Shown: positions 52,378 to 60,544 of the stretch, piece after piece
Layout: each line of letters opens with the position of its first letter
How positions within the stretch are numbered: position 1 is the first letter of the stretch
DNA from: JAMHZE01 sp964424715
GTDB taxonomy: Bacteria; Pseudomonadota; Alphaproteobacteria; Rickettsiales; UBA8987
Length of the DNA stretch: 64,000 bases
Direction: 5' to 3'
Assembly: GCA_964424715.1 (NCBI GenBank)
Contig: CAYRJW010000001.1
Span: 1-64,000, forward strand
Made by a program: the position numbers and the translations under genes
The notes under the pieces: model-generated
What the model was told of the DNA's origin: nothing
Seen by the model: the letters and a program-made list of their open reading frames with translations, nothing else
Database searches by the model: none

Positions 52378-53754
52378 ATGACCATCATCACAAGATTTGC
52401 CCCATCTCCGACCGGTTTCCTGCATATAGGCGGCGCGAGGACGGCATTATTCAACTATCTGTACTCCCGCCATTGCGGTGGCAAGTATATGCTCAGGATA
52501 GAGGATACTGATACAAAACGCTCCACGCAGGAAGCGATCGATGCGATAAAGAACGGCCTCGCATGGCTTGGTCTGGATCAGGATGGCGGGATAGTGCTGC
52601 AGTCTGAGAATGTGCAAAGGCACAAGGAAGTTGCCTATGAACTGCTTGCCAAAGGTGCGGCCTATAAATGTTTCTGCACCACTGAAGAGCTGGACGGGAT
52701 GCGTAAAGCCGCGGAAGCCGAAGGTAAGAATTTCAAATACCCGAAAATATGGCGCGATAAGAATGAAAGCGAAGCCCCGGCAGGCGCGAAATTTTCCATC
52801 CGCATAAAAGCACCGCTGGAAGGTGATATTGTTGTAAATGATATTATACGCGGCGAAGTGAGATACCCCGCCTCTGATCTTGATGACATGGTGATATTAC
52901 GCGCCGATGGCACACCTACCTATATGCTTGCAGTAGTGGTGGATGATCATGATATGGGAATAACCCACATCATCCGTGGCGAGGATCATTTAACAAATAC
53001 CTTCCGCCAAAAAATGATATTCGATGCAATGGGCTGGAAACTGCCTGCAACGGCGCATGTCCCGCTTATCCACGGTGCCGATGGCGCCAAGCTTTCCAAG
53101 CGCCACGGCGCGCAGGGCGTGGAAGAATACCGCGATATGGGCTATCTGCCGGAGGCGGTGAATAATTATTTGATGACCTTAGGATGGAACTGGGGTGACG
53201 AAGAAACTATCAGCATGGAAGATGCGATAAAAAAATTCGATATCGCCGATGTGGGTTCCTCGCCATCGCGTTTTGATTTTACAAAACTGAATCACATTAA
53301 CGGAATTTACCTGCGGAAGAAAACTCCTGATGAGATAATAGAACTGGCAAAACCATTCCTGAAAAAGAAGTTCGTTGATAAAATAAATCTAGAGATCGTT
53401 AAAAAACTGGTAGTTGCGATAGCAGAGCGTTCACAAACTTTACAGGATTTCGCAGAGAATTCCGCCTTCATCTCCGCCCGTCTGCCATATACCGAAAAAG
53501 CTGCCAAAATGCTGGAGCAGGGCCGAAGCCACATTCCGGCCATAATAACTTTGCTGGAAAATATATCTGACTGGAATGCCGAGGCCATTAAAAAGAATCT
53601 TGATGAATATGGAGCTGCAAATAATTTTAAACATGGTCAGTATATGCCACCGATACGTGCCGGTGTCTGCGGCACCATGGAATCACCAAATCTTGTTGAT
53701 GTCATAGCTGCGCTCGGCAAAGAAGAAGTTTTAAAAAGAATGAAGAGTTTGTAA
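52378..53754 (+). CDS. gltX: Glutamyl-tRNA synthetase
   Basis: A 458-residue class Ic synthetase. The HIGH motif is in PSPTGFLHIGGARTALFN and the KMSKS-type motif is AKLSKRHGA. The C-terminal helical anticodon domain is shortened but in range for bacteria. With no GlnRS expected in alphaproteobacteria, and with GatB and tRNA-Gln present, GltX may charge both tRNA-Glu and tRNA-Gln, or a second copy may exist elsewhere. It is one base before the Mth938-like gene. Confidence 0.96.
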   Translation: MTIITRFAPSPTGFLHIGGARTALFNYLYSRHCGGKYMLRIEDTDTKRSTQEAIDAIKNGLAWLGLDQDGGIVLQSENVQRHKEVAYELLAKGAAYKCFCTTEELDGMRKAAEAEGKNFKYPKIWRDKNESEAPAGAKFSIRIKAPLEGDIVVNDIIRGEVRYPASDLDDMVILRADGTPTYMLAVVVDDHDMGITHIIRGEDHLTNTFRQKMIFDAMGWKLPATAHVPLIHGADGAKLSKRHGAQGVEEYRDMGYLPEAVNNYLMTLGWNWGDEETISMEDAIKKFDIADVGSSPSRFDFTKLNHINGIYLRKKTPDEIIELAKPFLKKKFVDKINLEIVKKLVVAIAERSQTLQDFAENSAFISARLPYTEKAAKMLEQGRSHIPAIITLLENISDWNAEAIKKNLDEYGAANNFKHGQYMPPIRAGVCGTMESPNLVDVIAALGKEEVLKRMKSL

Positions 53755-53755
53755 G

Positions 53756-54133
53756 ATGCAGGATATCACCCCTACATTAAAACAGGGCAAAAAGCTGATA
53801 GGCTCATACGGTAATGGCGGCTTTAAAATTTCCGGGGAAAGATTTGAAGGCAATGTAATAATATTACCGGATTCGGTGCATGGGTTCAATTCACAGAATA
53901 TTGAGGATTGCACCGAAGCTGATATTGCGCCGGTTACAGACAGCGCCGATGAGATAGAGATATTGCTGGTAGGCGGTGGCAGTGTAACAAAATTCTTTTC
54001 CCCGCAGATAGAAAAACTTCTGCGCTCCCGATCAATTTCAATTGAATATATGGATACCGGTGCGGCCGCGCGGACCTATAACATTCTGCTCAGCGAAGAA
54101 AGAAAAGTTGCAGTAGTACTGATTGCGGTGTAA
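53756..54133 (+). CDS. Mth938/NDUFAF3-like domain protein
   Basis: A 125-residue protein of the Mth938-like (DUF498) fold: FKISGERFEGNVIILPDSVHGF, then EIEILLVGGGSVTKFFSPQIE and a C-terminal YNILLSEERKVAVVLIAV. Mitochondrial NDUFAF3 is a complex I assembly factor, so a link with respiration is possible, especially as the genome also has NDUFS4-like and CHCC zinc-finger genes. It lies one base after gltX and before tolQRA. Confidence 0.85.
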   Translation: MQDITPTLKQGKKLIGSYGNGGFKISGERFEGNVIILPDSVHGFNSQNIEDCTEADIAPVTDSADEIEILLVGGGSVTKFFSPQIEKLLRSRSISIEYMDTGAAARTYNILLSEERKVAVVLIAV

Positions 54134-54163
54134 GAAGTCTGAAAACTGTAATAAGGATAAATC

Positions 54164-54913
54164 ATGCCTCAGCAAATTCTTTCTATCCCTACACAAGCGG
54201 TCCAGTCCGTGCCGGTTTCCGATGTGGCCGCGAATAAAGTTGCGGGCCTTGTCGCCAGCCATGATATGAGCATGTGGGGCCTGTTCATGCATGCGGATAT
54301 AATCGTTAAAATGATAATGCTGCTGTTGCTGGTGGCCTCGATAGTAAGCTGGGCGATAATATTCCAGAAAGTATCGCTTATCTCGCTTACAAAAAAGAAA
54401 CTCGCAAGTTTCCTAAATTTATTCTGGGATGGCCGCAGCTCCAAATCGATGGAAGATTTTTACAATGAAACAAAACGCAATACCAACGATCCTCTTTCCC
54501 GCGTTTTCGTAGCAGGCATGTATGAATGTTATGAGCAGAAAGGCAAACGCTCCCCGCGCAAAAGGGCAGAAAGGGCGCTGAATAACGCCGCCACGCGTGA
54601 ACTGAACCATCTGGAGAAACACACAAGTTTTCTGGCAACCGTCGGTTCTTCCGCGCCGTTCCTTGGGTTACTCGGCACGGTATGGGGTATAATGAATTCG
54701 TTCCAGTCCATCGCCGCTACCAATAACACCAGCCTTGCGGTGGTTGCACCCGGCATCGCCGAAGCATTGTTCGCAACCGCGATAGGCCTGTTCGCCGCTA
54801 TCCCGGCAACGATATTTTATAATAAGTTCAACACCGAGATATCCCGTATCGCCAACGAGATGGATGATTTTGTTGATGAACTTGTAATTTATGTTGAAAG
54901 GGAATTTGAATAA
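54164..54913 (+). CDS. tolQ: Tol-Pal system protein TolQ
   Basis: A 249-residue inner-membrane protein with three hydrophobic segments (about 41-66, 160-185, 200-225). VGSSAPFLGLLGTVWGIMNSFQSI and AIGLFAAIPATIFYNKF are TolQ/ExbB/MotA hallmarks. With TolR it forms the proton channel that energises TolA. It opens tolQRA, with the usual ybgC missing upstream. Confidence 0.94.
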   Translation: MPQQILSIPTQAVQSVPVSDVAANKVAGLVASHDMSMWGLFMHADIIVKMIMLLLLVASIVSWAIIFQKVSLISLTKKKLASFLNLFWDGRSSKSMEDFYNETKRNTNDPLSRVFVAGMYECYEQKGKRSPRKRAERALNNAATRELNHLEKHTSFLATVGSSAPFLGLLGTVWGIMNSFQSIAATNNTSLAVVAPGIAEALFATAIGLFAAIPATIFYNKFNTEISRIANEMDDFVDELVIYVEREFE

Positions 54914-54916
54914 CCC

Positions 54917-55369
54917 ATGGCCGGAGCATTACAACATAGTAACAGGAAGAAAAGCAGAAGGCGCCGCGCCGCTCTAATGAGCGATATCAACGTTACCCCG
55001 ATGGTGGATGTGATGTTAGTGTTGCTTATCATCTTCATGGTAACAGCACCTCTTATGTCCACAGGCATAAAGGTGAACCTGCCGGAATCCAATGTTTCCC
55101 AGCTGGAAAGCGAGAAGGAAGAACCGCTTCAGGTACTGGTTGATAAGCAGGGTGATATGTTCATCCAGAAAACAAAAGTAACACTTGCGGAACTTGGCCC
55201 CAAACTCGGCGAGGTGACAAAACAGAATAAAGATACGCAGATATATGTTAAGGGCGACAAGGATGTTGCCTACGGCACTGTGATCATGGCGATATCGGCG
55301 ATAAACGAAGCGGGTTATTCAAAGGTCGGCCTGGTGACGCAGCCAAGGGTTGATGAGCCGAAGAAATAA
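54917..55369 (+). CDS. tolR: Tol-Pal system protein TolR
   Basis: A 150-residue ExbD/TolR protein with one membrane helix (about 25-47). The key proton-carrying Asp is in NVTPMVDVMLVLLIIFMV (Asp31). The periplasmic domain follows (VNLPESNVSQL). It overlaps the tolA start by one base, and the start 3 bp after tolQ fits coupling. Confidence 0.93.
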   Translation: MAGALQHSNRKKSRRRRAALMSDINVTPMVDVMLVLLIIFMVTAPLMSTGIKVNLPESNVSQLESEKEEPLQVLVDKQGDMFIQKTKVTLAELGPKLGEVTKQNKDTQIYVKGDKDVAYGTVIMAISAINEAGYSKVGLVTQPRVDEPKK

Positions 55370-56295
55370 TGTCTGAAATTATTTTTACATTTAAGGAAAA
55401 GCTGGAAGGTTTCATCAACAAATATTTTTCCTACCTGAAAGGGAAATCCGTTGAGAACCCCAACCTTACCAAATCCATCATCCTGCATTTTGTGATAGTG
55501 CTGCTGGTTTCCGGTATGCTGCCTACCTGTGCGCGTAAGATAGAAAAACCAAAAGTCATCGCGGTGAGCATAATGCCTATGGGCGATGCCACAAAGACCG
55601 CTCCGCAGGCTCCTCCGCCGGAGATCAAAAAAGAGGAACCTAAAAAAGAACCACCAAAACCATTGCCGCCGAAAGAAGTGAAAAAGCTGGATAGCGCCGC
55701 GAAAATGGAGAAAGCAGAAAAACCAAAAGCTGCGGCAAAACCGGAAGAGAAAAAACCTGCGCCGAAGAAGGTCGAGAAAAAACCTGAACCTGAAAAAGAG
55801 AAAAAACCGCAGGATAAACAGAAAAAGGATGACCGCGATCAGGAAGGCAAAAAGAAACTCCTCAAGGACCTTGAAAAGAAAGATCAGGAAGTGCTGGAAA
55901 ATATTTTTGACGAGGCCATCAAGGAAGAAACAAAACCTGCCACTGCAACCCCTCAGAACTCCGGCAAAGCAGAAGTGCCTGATGCCGCTTTCGTTAACGA
56001 ATTAATGGGCAAGATACAGGGCCAGATATCCGAATGCTGGAACATCCCCATCGGTGCGAAGGACATCCAGAACATGAGTGTGCGCCTGTTCATTGCGTTA
56101 ACTCCTTCCGGCGCTGTCACCGATGTAAAAATAATAGACCAGCTGCAATATTCTACCGATAATGTTTACCGCGTGGTCGCTGATTCAGCCGTATGGGCAG
56201 TAAAAGAATGCTCCCCTCTGAAAGACCTGCCGGCCGATAAATACGAGATGTGGAAAGAGATAGAATTCAGCTTCGACCCGAGCATGGCGCTTTAG
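55369..56295 (+). CDS. tolA: Tol-Pal system protein TolA
   Basis: A 308-residue protein. A single membrane helix (about 30-50) is followed by a long Lys/Pro/Glu-rich region (about 65-185) that would span the periplasm, and a C-terminal TolA/TonB domain (about 205-300: INEL-like helix, ECWNIP, MSVRLFIALTPSGAVTDVKI, YEMWKEIEFSFDP). tolB and pal, normally next, are not in the window. An intergenic palindrome separates it from convergent ruvB. Confidence 0.88.
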   Translation: MSEIIFTFKEKLEGFINKYFSYLKGKSVENPNLTKSIILHFVIVLLVSGMLPTCARKIEKPKVIAVSIMPMGDATKTAPQAPPPEIKKEEPKKEPPKPLPPKEVKKLDSAAKMEKAEKPKAAAKPEEKKPAPKKVEKKPEPEKEKKPQDKQKKDDRDQEGKKKLLKDLEKKDQEVLENIFDEAIKEETKPATATPQNSGKAEVPDAAFVNELMGKIQGQISECWNIPIGAKDIQNMSVRLFIALTPSGAVTDVKIIDQLQYSTDNVYRVVADSAVWAVKECSPLKDLPADKYEMWKEIEFSFDPSMAL

Positions 56296-56315
56296 CGCCT
56301 CATCCCGACTATCCC

Positions 56316-56417
56316 CGTCATTGCGAGAAGCGAAGCGACGAAGCAATCCATTCGCATATGAAACAACCTGCTGTCCAGGATGGATTGCCGCGGGAGCACA
56401 GCTCACTCGCAATGATG
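56316..56417. repeat. Palindromic intergenic repeat (CGTCATTGCGAG type)
   Basis: Left arm CGTCATTGCGAG ... GCAATCCA and right arm TGGATTGC ... CTCGCAATGATG form a long inverted repeat between the convergent tolA and ruvB ends. The sequence is very close to a palindrome I know from many proteobacterial genomes (cgtcattgcgag...gcaatcca). Copy number in this genome cannot be seen from one copy. Confidence 0.8.
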
Positions 56418-56445
56418 CCGGAGGGTAGGGTTGGGAATGGGGGAA

Positions 56446-57486
56446 TTATTCTTCGGTCTCAAAAAAATCCGATTCAACCTTATTCAGATTCTTCGGGGCC
56501 TTTATCTTCAAATGTTCAAACGCTTTCGCAGAAAGCATCCTGCCCCTTGGGGTGCGTTGGATCAGGCCCTGTTGCAGCAGGAATGGTTCGATTGTTTCTT
56601 CGATGGAATCGCGTTGTTCGGATAATCCGGCGGCGATCGTTTCTACGCCTACTGGGCCGCCATTGTAATTGTTGGCTATATAGAGTAGATAGCGGCGGTC
56701 GCTGCTGTCGAGGCCTAGATTATCGACCTCCAGTTTCAGAAGCGCGGCATCGGCTATGTAGCTGGTTATCTCTTTTAAATTCTCAACATCGGCAAAATCC
56801 CATACGCGGCGGAGCAGGCGCAGGCCTATCCTTGGGGTGCCGCGGGAGCGGGATGCTATCTCTTTCGCGCCGTCATCGGAAAGTTTTGCGCCTAATATTT
56901 TCGCGCCCCTTGTAAGTACGGAACATAATTCAGCCGGTTCATAGAATTGCAGGCGCAGTGGAATACCAAACCTGTCGCGTAGCGGGTTGGTGAGCAGACC
57001 TATTCTTGTAGTAGCGCCGACCAGTGTGAATTTCGGCAGGTCGATACGCACGGTGCGGGCGGATGGGCCTTCGCCGATTATTATATCGAGCATGAAATCT
57101 TCCATCGCGGGATATAACACTTCTTCAATTACAGGATTAAGGCGGTGTATCTCATCAATGAACAGAACATCGTTCTCCTGCAGATTGGTAAGGATGGCGG
57201 CAAGGTCGCCGGTCTTGGTTATCATCGGGCCGGAGGTAGCGCGGAAACCAACCCCCAGTTCATGCGCCACTATCTGCGCCAGCGTAGTCTTTCCAAGGCC
57301 GGGAGGGCCATATAAAAGCGTATGATCAAGCGATGATTTGCGTTTGCGCGCGGCCTCGATGAAAACTTTTAAATTTCCTTTTGCCTGTGTTTGCCCGATG
57401 AATTCGGTCAGGCTTTTCGGGCGGAGGGAAGTGTTGAGCTTATCCTCATCAAGTTCGGGTGCGGAAATTATTTTGGTCGATTCCAT
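56446..57486 (-). CDS. ruvB: Holliday junction branch migration ATPase RuvB
   Basis: A 346-residue AAA+ motor. LRPKSLTEFIGQ starts the core; the Walker A is GPPGLGKTTL, Walker B is FIDEIHRL, sensor 1 is ATTRIG, and the C-terminal winged helix is EPFLLQQGLIQRTPRGR. It drives branch migration with RuvA. It is the last gene of ruvC-ruvA-ruvB. Confidence 0.97.
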   Translation of the reverse strand: MESTKIISAPELDEDKLNTSLRPKSLTEFIGQTQAKGNLKVFIEAARKRKSSLDHTLLYGPPGLGKTTLAQIVAHELGVGFRATSGPMITKTGDLAAILTNLQENDVLFIDEIHRLNPVIEEVLYPAMEDFMLDIIIGEGPSARTVRIDLPKFTLVGATTRIGLLTNPLRDRFGIPLRLQFYEPAELCSVLTRGAKILGAKLSDDGAKEIASRSRGTPRIGLRLLRRVWDFADVENLKEITSYIADAALLKLEVDNLGLDSSDRRYLLYIANNYNGGPVGVETIAAGLSEQRDSIEETIEPFLLQQGLIQRTPRGRMLSAKAFEHLKIKAPKNLNKVESDFFETEE

Positions 57487-57492
57487 AAAATA

Positions 57493-58119
57493 TTATCTGC
57501 TGATCAGTTTTTTCAGACTTTCCTTAATTAAATTCTCGGTAGAAAGTTCGCCTTTTTCGGCGGTTATCTTATTTACTACGGTGAAGGCCTCACTTCTGCC
57601 GAAACCGAGTTTTTCAAGGGCAAGGGTGGCATCGTTCATATGGTTGTTTTCCGGCAGGGATTTACTATCAGCAGCATCGCCGGCCTTGAAACTTACTACA
57701 TTGCCAACGCCAAGTTTTGATGCGGAATCCTGTAATTCCAGAACTATCCTTTCGGCAAGTTTCGGGCCGACGCCGGAGGCGGAGCGGAGTAAGGTTTTAT
57801 CCTTAGAGGCTATCGCAAGAGAGAGATCTTTGGGGGTAAGGGTAGAAAGAATTGATATCGCCATTTTCGCGCCGACACCATTTACTTTTTGGGTGAGCAG
57901 GTTGAACCATATCTTTTCCTGCTCATCAGCAAATCCGAATAAATTAAAGGCATCTTCGCGAACAATTGTTTCTATCAATAAAGAAACCTCAATACCCGGA
58001 GTGCCTATTTTTGAAAGCGTATTAGTAGAGCAGGAGACCAGATAGCCAACGCCGTTAACATCGAGTATCAACTGGCCTTCCATTAACCTATCTACCGTGC
58101 CGCGTAATTTGCCTATCAT
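57493..58119 (-). CDS. ruvA: Holliday junction DNA-binding protein RuvA
   Basis: A 208-residue protein. MIGKLRGTVDRL is the OB-fold start, two helix-hairpin-helix motifs follow (NGVGAKMAISILSTL, SGVGPKLAERIVLEL), and the C-terminal UBA-like domain ends near EALEKLGFGRSEA (here ALEKLGFGRSEA). It tetramerises on the junction. It is 6 bp before ruvB. Confidence 0.95.
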   Translation of the reverse strand: MIGKLRGTVDRLMEGQLILDVNGVGYLVSCSTNTLSKIGTPGIEVSLLIETIVREDAFNLFGFADEQEKIWFNLLTQKVNGVGAKMAISILSTLTPKDLSLAIASKDKTLLRSASGVGPKLAERIVLELQDSASKLGVGNVVSFKAGDAADSKSLPENNHMNDATLALEKLGFGRSEAFTVVNKITAEKGELSTENLIKESLKKLISR

Positions 58120-58120
58120 A

Positions 58121-58606
58121 TCATCCCCATCTGTGAGTGTTGGCGTGAGCTATCGCAACTGCCAGAGCATCTGCTTCATGTTCGGTCTTCACTATCGCTT
58201 TTGGCAGCAGAACTTTTATCATGGCTTCGACCTGTGATTTTTCAGCGCGACCCGCGCCGACCACGGATTTTTTAACATTAGTGGCAGAATACTCGCTAAC
58301 CGGAATATCCGCAAGCGAAAGCGTAAGAAGTATCACCCCGCGCGCATGCCCCAGTTTAAGCGAGCTTAAACTATTCTTGTTAACGAAGGTCTCCTCAACC
58401 GCAGCTTCATCGATAGTATGAGACTCCAGAACTTTGCTGAGGCCAAGATTTATATCTCTTACCCGGATGGCCATTGGTTCTTTTGAATCAGTGATTATCG
58501 TGCCGCAGGCGATGAATCTATGGGTATTGTTCTCTTTCAAAATTATCCCCCAGCCGGTATTTAAAAGACCGGGATCCACGCCAAGGATGATCTTTGGAGC
58601 TGCCAT
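58121..58606 (-). CDS. ruvC: Crossover junction endonuclease RuvC
   Basis: A 161-residue resolvase. The metal-binding acidic set is visible: ILGVDPGLLNTGWG, AAVEETFVNKN, and the C-terminal HEADALAVAIAH. It cuts junctions brought by RuvAB. It shares one base (58606) with the upstream gene of the unit. Confidence 0.95.
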   Translation of the reverse strand: MAAPKIILGVDPGLLNTGWGIILKENNTHRFIACGTIITDSKEPMAIRVRDINLGLSKVLESHTIDEAAVEETFVNKNSLSSLKLGHARGVILLTLSLADIPVSEYSATNVKKSVVGAGRAEKSQVEAMIKVLLPKAIVKTEHEADALAVAIAHANTHRWG

Positions 58607-59295
58607 TAGTTACGTATATCTTTAAGCTTATTTTCCAACTCGAATTCTAGATCATCCAGCAGGCCTTTTTTCTTTATCTGGCTGCCGTAATTCTTTTTTA
58701 TCTGCTCATTCTTTATGGCGATCTCATCCTCGTAATTCCTTAATACGCGGGTGGCATGCTCGGTCTGGATGTTCTGCAATGCTTCCCAAGATTTCTCGCG
58801 CAGCATTTTATGGGTGGAATGAAGGTAGCTGTCCAGAATGAATTCCGAACCCGCGCCGTTTGGCTGGATATAACCTGATTGCAGCATGAAAAGCAGGTAA
58901 TTTATACTTAGCATATCAATAGGAACATCAAGCAGTGGGCTTAATGGTTTCGGGAATTTTTCCTCATCTATGGATTTGCGGAGAGTAGAAATTTCTTTTC
59001 TCAGGCTTTCCTTTTCTTCCGGGGTCAATTCCTCAAGCGTCTGCTGGATTATTCTGGCTTTGATATGTCTTTTTGAAACAGCTTCAGATTTACTTAAATA
59101 ATAAAACCCTGTCATCACCAGAACTAAAAAAGCTACCACAACAAAGGGATTGCGTATCCTACCGGTGAGCAAAGAGTAAATAAAAATGAAAGGGGTGGTG
59201 ATAATAACCGAGATAAGCACCAGAAAATCCCGTACCGGGTTCTTATCATCATCGAAGGTGGGAGAGGTGATGTCTTTTTCTTTTTTCGTGAACAT
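58606..59295 (-). CDS. Unknown two-helix membrane protein in the ruv operon
   Basis: A 229-residue protein I do not recognise. Hydrophobic helices are at about 24-44 and 50-66, followed by a charged cytoplasmic or periplasmic helix-rich part (LTPEEKESLRKEISTLRKSIDEE and a C-terminal Lys-rich coil). It lies directly upstream of ruvC with a one-base overlap, and 7 bp after rnd, so expression is coupled to DNA-repair genes. This is position only; no function is implied. Confidence 0.65.
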   Translation of the reverse strand: MFTKKEKDITSPTFDDDKNPVRDFLVLISVIITTPFIFIYSLLTGRIRNPFVVVAFLVLVMTGFYYLSKSEAVSKRHIKARIIQQTLEELTPEEKESLRKEISTLRKSIDEEKFPKPLSPLLDVPIDMLSINYLLFMLQSGYIQPNGAGSEFILDSYLHSTHKMLREKSWEALQNIQTEHATRVLRNYEDEIAIKNEQIKKNYGSQIKKKGLLDDLEFELENKLKDIRN

Positions 59296-59302
59296 ATAAG
59301 CT

Positions 59303-60460
59303 CTATTCGTATGCCGGTTCTATAAGGATGATATTACCTTCATTCGCAGTTATCGCAAGTTTTCCTTCGCGGAGTTTCTGCGCATATTTTCCGAAAACCT
59401 CATATCGCCAGCCCTGCATGGCGCGGGTATCTTTATATTTGCCCATCGCTATCTTTTCAAGGTCTTCAAGGTCGGCTATCACGCTTGGCGCGATATTATT
59501 TTTGAAACTCTGGGCCTTTAATATTATGCGCAGCAATGCCAGCACGGCGGTTGCGCTATCGGGTAGGGCTTTGCTTAGCTCAACCTTCGGGGCGGGCTCC
59601 TGTGTCATGCCGTGATCGACAACGCCGATTATGGCGGCAACCAGCCTTTCATCATATTTGAAGAAACGCAGGCCGCGGAGGTCTTCAGGCTTTTTTGGTT
59701 TTACCGCTGCAATTTCCTGTATGGCATCATCCTTCAATATCCACGGGCGCGGTCGGTTGGAGTTCTGCGCGGTGACCTCACGCCATCTCGCCAGGCTTTT
59801 TATGATTGCCAGATATTGCTTATCGTTGCTTTTAACTTTTAATTTCTTCCAGACCTCTTCAATATCCACGCGGTAGATAGATTCATCCAGCAATTTTGTG
59901 GATTCCTCACAGGCCCAGCCATAGCGCTCTTTTTTAATTAATTCCTTGCGCATCAGAATAAAAATATCTTTTAAATATATAACATCATAAGCGGCATATT
60001 CCAGCTGCTCCGGTTCAAGCGGGCGCTTGGTCCAGTCAGTGTAGCGGTGGGATTTGTCTAACCTTTTATTGAGGTAATCCTCAGCCAGACGGCCATAGGA
60101 GATAGATTCGCCAAAGCCAAGCATCTTTGCGCCTACCTGTGTATCGAAAAGATTTATCGGGGTGATGGAGAATATATTATAGAATATTTCAAGGTCCTGC
60201 CCGCAGGCGTGGAAAACCTTTATTATCTTTTCATCGAGTAACAGCTCTTTTAAGGGCGTCATGTCGATGTCGCTATCTACCGGGTCGATGGCAAATACCA
60301 TATCGCCACCGGTGATATTGGCCGCCACCTGAACCAGCCCTAGGGTTGGATAATAGGTTTTTTCGCGCACGAACTCAGTATCAAGACATACAAATTCCGC
60401 GCTCTTCCGCAGATTATCTATCCTTTCCCGCAATATGGCGCTTGATGTAACAACTTCCAT
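59303..60460 (-). CDS. rnd: Ribonuclease D
   Basis: A 385-residue 3'-5' exoribonuclease that trims tRNA and other RNA ends. DEDDy motifs: Asp27 and Glu29 in CLDTEF, the FHACGQDLEI motif, and YAAYDVIYL with Tyr and Asp. Two HRDC-like helical regions follow. It is divergent from aspS, a typical alphaproteobacterial pairing. Confidence 0.94.
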   Translation of the reverse strand: MEVVTSSAILRERIDNLRKSAEFVCLDTEFVREKTYYPTLGLVQVAANITGGDMVFAIDPVDSDIDMTPLKELLLDEKIIKVFHACGQDLEIFYNIFSITPINLFDTQVGAKMLGFGESISYGRLAEDYLNKRLDKSHRYTDWTKRPLEPEQLEYAAYDVIYLKDIFILMRKELIKKERYGWACEESTKLLDESIYRVDIEEVWKKLKVKSNDKQYLAIIKSLARWREVTAQNSNRPRPWILKDDAIQEIAAVKPKKPEDLRGLRFFKYDERLVAAIIGVVDHGMTQEPAPKVELSKALPDSATAVLALLRIILKAQSFKNNIAPSVIADLEDLEKIAMGKYKDTRAMQGWRYEVFGKYAQKLREGKLAITANEGNIILIEPAYE

Positions 60461-60544
60461 TAAATTACTTATTTATTTCAATATATTCTTGATTTTGGAG
60501 TGATTATAAACAATAACAGTCGCTTGTAAAAACAAATAATCATC

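Noticed and set aside
56250..56915. Plus-strand frame of 221 codons across the tolA end, the repeat and ruvB
   Set aside because: It crosses a palindromic repeat and is antisense to ruvB; composition is not protein-like.
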